Assembly: GCA_041556555.1 (NCBI GenBank)
Contig: JBFFIE010000051.1
Location: 1 to 10,111, forward strand
Origin: SZUA-592 sp041556555
GTDB taxonomy: Bacteria; Pseudomonadota; Gammaproteobacteria; Eutrophobiales; Eutrophobiaceae
Direction: 5' to 3'
DNA length: 10,111 nucleotides
Shown: one piece after another, positions 7,530-10,111 of the stretch
Layout: every line of letters begins with the position of its first letter
How positions within the stretch are numbered: the first letter of the stretch is position 1
Made by a program: the position numbers and the translations under genes
Notes under the pieces: model-generated
The model's input: the letters and a program-made list of their open reading frames with translations, nothing else
What the model was told of the DNA's origin: nothing
Database searches by the model: none

Positions 7530-7538
7530 GTAGTAACC

Positions 7539-8012
7539 ATGAGCATCAATATAGGAATTAATGAGAAAGATCGAAAGGCGATTGCCGATGGCTTGTCCAG
7601 GGTGCTCGCCGACAGTTATACGCTTTATCTAAAGACGCATAACTATCACTGGAATGTTACCGGGCCAATGTTCAATACATTGCACCTGATGTTTGAGCAG
7701 CAGTATACGGAACTTGCAACTGCGGTTGATGAGATTGCCGAACGTATCCGGGCACTGGGTGTCTATGCCCCCGGTTCCTACAAGGCCTTTGCCAAACTGA
7801 CCGACATCGAGGAAGAAACCGACGTGCCTGCCGCAGAGGAAATGGTCAAGCGGGCCGTGGATGGACAGGAAACTGTGATCAGAACTGCAAGAGAGGTATT
7901 CAAGCTGGCTGACGAAGCCAATGACGAAGCTACGGCTGACCTGCTGACCCAGCGCATGCAGGTTCATGAAAAGAATGCCTGGATGTTACGGAGTTTGATT
8001 AACGCTAACTAA
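7539..8012 (+). CDS. dps: Dps-family mini-ferritin (DNA starvation/stationary-phase protection protein)
   Basis: A 157-residue four-helix-bundle ferritin-like protein. The Dps signature HNYHWNVTGPMF is at residues 34-45. The intersubunit ferroxidase ligands fall at His37, His49, Glu53, Asp64 and Glu68, with the same spacing as in Listeria Dps. The C-terminal HEKNAWMLRSL stretch is also typical. Such proteins form dodecamers that oxidise Fe(II) with hydrogen peroxide and store the iron, preventing hydroxyl-radical formation. The N-terminus is short, with only Lys10, Arg12 and Lys13 and no long lysine-rich tail, so strong DNA binding is not assured. It is divergent from oxyR, just downstream of the OxyR operator, and is followed by a strong terminator. 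The start is fixed by the TAAGGAGG site; the upstream ATG at 7506 is judged unused. Confidence 0.93.
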   Translation: MSINIGINEKDRKAIADGLSRVLADSYTLYLKTHNYHWNVTGPMFNTLHLMFEQQYTELATAVDEIAERIRALGVYAPGSYKAFAKLTDIEEETDVPAAEEMVKRAVDGQETVIRTAREVFKLADEANDEATADLLTQRMQVHEKNAWMLRSLINAN

Positions 8013-8030
8013 TCCCTCCTGGTTAGCACA

Positions 8031-8064
8031 ACCGGGGCGGTTCCCCCACCGCCCCGGTATTTTT
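8031..8064 (+). terminator. Intrinsic terminator after dps
   Basis: A perfect 10-bp GC-rich stem (ACCGGGGCGG at 8031-8040 with CCGCCCCGGT at 8049-8058, 8-base loop) is followed by ATTTTT to 8064. It lies 18 bases after the dps stop and before the peroxiredoxin-glutaredoxin gene, so it should uncouple or reduce transcription into that gene. Confidence 0.9.
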
Positions 8065-8114
8065 ACAAGATTTTTAACCATTAACTTTTAAATAAACAGT
8101 AAGGAGTTTGAGAT

Positions 8115-8855
8115 ATGTCAAATATGGAAGGAAAAAGAGTACCGGAAGCGACATTCCGCACCCGTGTTGATCACGAGTGGGTGAATGTCGCCAGTAAGGA
8201 AATATTTGATGGCAAGACTGTCGTGGTATTTTCACTGCCGGGCGCATTTACCCCGACCTGTTCTTCATCACATGTGCCGCGCTATAACCAGCTGGCACCG
8301 ATTTTCAAGAAGCACGGCGTTGACGAGATCGTTTGCATCTCGGTAAATGACGCTTTCGTTATGAATGAATGGAAGGAAGCCCAGAAAGCCAGCCGCATTA
8401 CTTTCATTCCCGATGGTAACGGTGAGTTTACCGAGGGCATGGGCATGCTGGTCGAAAAGAACGACCTTGGCTTCGGCAAGCGTTCCTGGCGTTATTCCAT
8501 GCTGGTAAAAGACGGCGTAGTCGAAAAGATGTTTGTCGAACCTGAAGTTCCTGGCGACCCGTTCCAGAATTCAGACGCCGATACCATGCTGGAATACATA
8601 GCACCCAAAGCAGACAAGCCAATGGACGTGACCGTGTTTTCACGCAAGGGTTGCGTCTACTGTGCCAAAGCCAAGGGCCTGTTGCATGATGCCGGTATCG
8701 AGTTTGAGGAACTGATCCTCAACCAGGACTATACCGACAACACCTTGCGGGCGGTTGCCAACGCAACAAGTTACCCGCAGATCTTCATCAATGGTGAACA
8801 CATTGGTGGTGCTGAAGACCTGGAGAAATGGATGGCCGCCAGGAAAGCTGCTTAA
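8115..8855 (+). CDS. Hybrid peroxiredoxin-glutaredoxin (Prx5-Grx fusion)
   Basis: A 246-residue fusion. Residues 1-165 are a Prx5/PMP20-type peroxiredoxin with the active-site motif PGAFTPTC (peroxidatic Cys49, with Thr46 and Pro42) and the conserved Arg126 in SWRYSML. A further Cys74 is also present. Residues 170-246 are a glutaredoxin with Cys180-Val-Tyr-Cys183, a cis-proline stretch SYPQIFING (Pro221) and a glutathione-site GGAEDL. Characterised hybrids, such as that of Haemophilus influenzae, reduce hydrogen and alkyl peroxides with glutathione, the fused glutaredoxin recycling the peroxiredoxin. AAGGAG lies 8 bases before the ATG. The dps terminator lies upstream and another terminator follows the stop, so it may be its own unit. 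I found no second OxyR site in 8013-8114. The active-site dipeptide Val-Tyr replaces the more common Pro-Tyr/Pro-Phe. Confidence 0.93.
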   Translation: MSNMEGKRVPEATFRTRVDHEWVNVASKEIFDGKTVVVFSLPGAFTPTCSSSHVPRYNQLAPIFKKHGVDEIVCISVNDAFVMNEWKEAQKASRITFIPDGNGEFTEGMGMLVEKNDLGFGKRSWRYSMLVKDGVVEKMFVEPEVPGDPFQNSDADTMLEYIAPKADKPMDVTVFSRKGCVYCAKAKGLLHDAGIEFEELILNQDYTDNTLRAVANATSYPQIFINGEHIGGAEDLEKWMAARKAA

Positions 8856-8879
8856 CAATCGAGGCAGCGTTGCAATGAC

Positions 8880-8911
8880 AACGGCGGGGAATACCACCCC
8901 GCCGTTTTTTT
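8880..8911 (+). terminator. Intrinsic terminator after the peroxiredoxin-glutaredoxin gene
   Basis: A perfect 9-bp stem (ACGGCGGGG at 8881-8889 with CCCCGCCGT at 8897-8905, 7-base loop), which A8880-T8906 can extend by one pair, is followed by an uninterrupted T run at 8905-8911. It lies 25 bases past the stop codon and isolates the NnrS gene from the peroxide-defence genes. Confidence 0.92.
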
Positions 8912-8931
8912 GTGCTTAAAAAATAAACCAC

Positions 8932-8961
8932 TTAAAGTCCGGCTATATCTCCTGCTAGAAT
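8932..8961 (+). promoter_or_regulatory. Predicted promoter of the NnrS-family gene
   Basis: TTAAAG (8932-8937) and TAGAAT (8956-8961) are separated by 18 bases. A TG at 8953-8954 gives an extended -10. Transcription would start near 8968, about 35 bases before the TTG start. I see no FNR/Dnr-type palindrome or NsrR-like site in the gap. Confidence 0.45.
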
Positions 8962-9002
8962 TCACCACTGACATAAATCCGTCTAAAAGAGACTGATTCT
9001 CC

Positions 9003-10111
9003 TTGAGTGAATCCAGATCACAGTTCGCCTTATTCAATTACGGCTTCCGCCCCTTTTTTCTGCTTGCTGGACTATATGCAGTCATAGCTATGATGCTATG
9101 GTTGCTGGCGCTATTGCTGAAAGTCGGGCTGGCCGCTGATCAGCCCGCATATTTATGGCATGGCCATGAAATGCTGTTTGGATTTATAAGCGCGGCCATT
9201 ACAGGGTTCCTGCTGACTGCAGTTCCCAGTTGGACAGGACAGCGCGGGTTCTCAGGTCTGCCATTAATTATCCTTGCCATCGTTTGGCTTTCGGGGCGCT
9301 TGCTTTTTATTTTTCAGGCCTATTCTCCACCGGCATTAATAATGGCTGTTGACCTTGCGTATTTTCCCCTCCTGGGCCTCATGCTGGCACCATCCCTGTT
9401 GCGGGGAAAGTCACGCAACCTGGTCTTTATGCTGTTTTTACTTTTATTGTTTGTTTCCAACCTGATATTCCATCAGGCAACCTGGCTCAACGACTTTACC
9501 CTGGCCAGCAATGGCTTGCTGCTGGGCATTAATACCGTATTGTTGATTATCGCCATTATCGGTGGGCGCATAGTGCCTGCGTTTACACTCAGCGCCGTGC
9601 GCCGTACGGACGAAACCTTTTCAATAATGCCTTTCCCCGCGCTGGATCGTGCAGCCATTTTCAGCATTGCGCTGATACTGATCATCGACCTGATATGGCC
9701 GTCTTCTCAGCTTGCAGGCTGGCTGGCAATCCTGACGGCAGTGATTCACGCCGGCCGTTTTCTGCGCTGGAAAACATGGCGCTGCCTGAGTGAAGCCATC
9801 GTCTGGATCCTGCACATAGGTTATGCCTGGTTGATCATCGGCCTGGCCCTGAAAGGCGTGTTTTTGCTGACCGGCATGGCCGTCAGTACGGCCTGGCTGC
9901 ATGCCCTCACCTCGGGATTATTCGCCACCATGATCCTTGCGGTAATGTCTCGTGCCGCACTCGGTCATACCGGCCGTCCCCTGATCGCCCCGCCGCTGAT
10001 TGCGGCTGCCTACGTATTGATTACCCTGGCGGCCATCGTGCGGGTGAGTGGACCCTTATTTCCCGGGATTTATCTGTACAGTATTACGATTGCCGGTGGC
10101 CTCTGGATAGG
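9003..10111 (+). CDS. nnrS: NnrS family heme/copper-type membrane protein, 3' end cut by the window
   Basis: 369 codons are present with no stop; the family is about 400 residues, so most of it is here. NnrS hallmarks are visible in order: FNYGFRPFFLLAGLYA (11-26), WHGHEMLFGF (52-61), LLTAVPSWTG (70-79), GGRIVPAFT (187-195), LHALTSG (299-305) and MSRAALGHTGRPL (315-327). About twelve hydrophobic helices are expected. Conserved histidines His53, His55, His300 and His322 are candidate metal or heme ligands. NnrS proteins are inner-membrane proteins tied to nitric-oxide and nitrosative stress in denitrifiers and Vibrio. The start is TTG at 9003: an in-frame stop lies at 8994-8996 and no ATG or GTG precedes the conserved N-terminus. 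The ribosome site is weak (AAAGAGA near 8986-8992). Confidence 0.9.
   Translation, partial: MSESRSQFALFNYGFRPFFLLAGLYAVIAMMLWLLALLLKVGLAADQPAYLWHGHEMLFGFISAAITGFLLTAVPSWTGQRGFSGLPLIILAIVWLSGRLLFIFQAYSPPALIMAVDLAYFPLLGLMLAPSLLRGKSRNLVFMLFLLLLFVSNLIFHQATWLNDFTLASNGLLLGINTVLLIIAIIGGRIVPAFTLSAVRRTDETFSIMPFPALDRAAIFSIALILIIDLIWPSSQLAGWLAILTAVIHAGRFLRWKTWRCLSEAIVWILHIGYAWLIIGLALKGVFLLTGMAVSTAWLHALTSGLFATMILAVMSRAALGHTGRPLIAPPLIAAAYVLITLAAIVRVSGPLFPGIYLYSITIAGGLWI

Noticed and set aside
7506..7538. In-frame ATG giving a Dps with 11 extra N-terminal residues
   Set aside because: The extension would place the perfect TAAGGAGG ribosome site inside the coding region, and this ATG has no ribosome site of its own and lies only a few bases from the predicted transcription start.
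8912..9002. Search for an FNR/Dnr or NsrR site upstream of nnrS
   Set aside because: No TTGAT-N4-ATCAA-like palindrome or NsrR-like repeat was visible, so nitric-oxide control is not supported by this sequence.

Overview
The window looks like chromosomal DNA of a gammaproteobacterium, plausibly a sulfur-oxidising or other environmental lineage. This rests on the family mix (a peroxiredoxin-glutaredoxin hybrid, OxyR, NnrS, a DUF2339/DUF3999 pair), moderate GC and the style of the signals. The species is not identifiable by eye. I see no insertion sequence, phage gene, CRISPR array, tRNA or rRNA.

Layout: (1) 1-53, minus: first codons of an alanine-dehydrogenase-like gene running off the left edge. 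(2) 142-1767, minus: a multi-spanning MFS transporter resembling the BT1 folate/biopterin family, with a TTG start. (3) 1910-2242, minus: a small secreted four-cysteine protein of unknown function, followed by a strong terminator at 1846-1882. (4) 2338-6425, minus: a DUF3999 exported/anchored protein and a large DUF2339 polytopic membrane protein, translationally coupled with DUF2339 upstream. (5) 6506-7405, minus: OxyR, the peroxide-sensing LysR regulator, with both redox cysteines. (6) 7539-8012 and 8115-8855, plus: a Dps-type mini-ferritin and a peroxiredoxin-glutaredoxin fusion, each followed by an intrinsic terminator. (7) 9003-10111, plus: an NnrS-family membrane protein cut by the right edge.

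The functional core is the oxyR / dps / prx-grx peroxide-defence locus. The 133-bp divergent region between oxyR and dps holds a near-consensus four-element OxyR operator (7428-7464). It covers the -10 region of the oxyR promoter and ends right at the -35 region of the dps promoter. The predicted logic is autorepression of oxyR and activation of dps. Dps would store iron while consuming peroxide, and the hybrid peroxiredoxin would reduce peroxides with glutathione through its fused glutaredoxin. NnrS, linked in other bacteria to nitrosative stress, follows on the same strand with its own apparent promoter.

The least understood part is the DUF2339-DUF3999 pair, which lies directly downstream of oxyR with no visible terminator between them. 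No wholly new system is evident. This pair and the small cysteine-rich exported protein are the parts whose roles are open.
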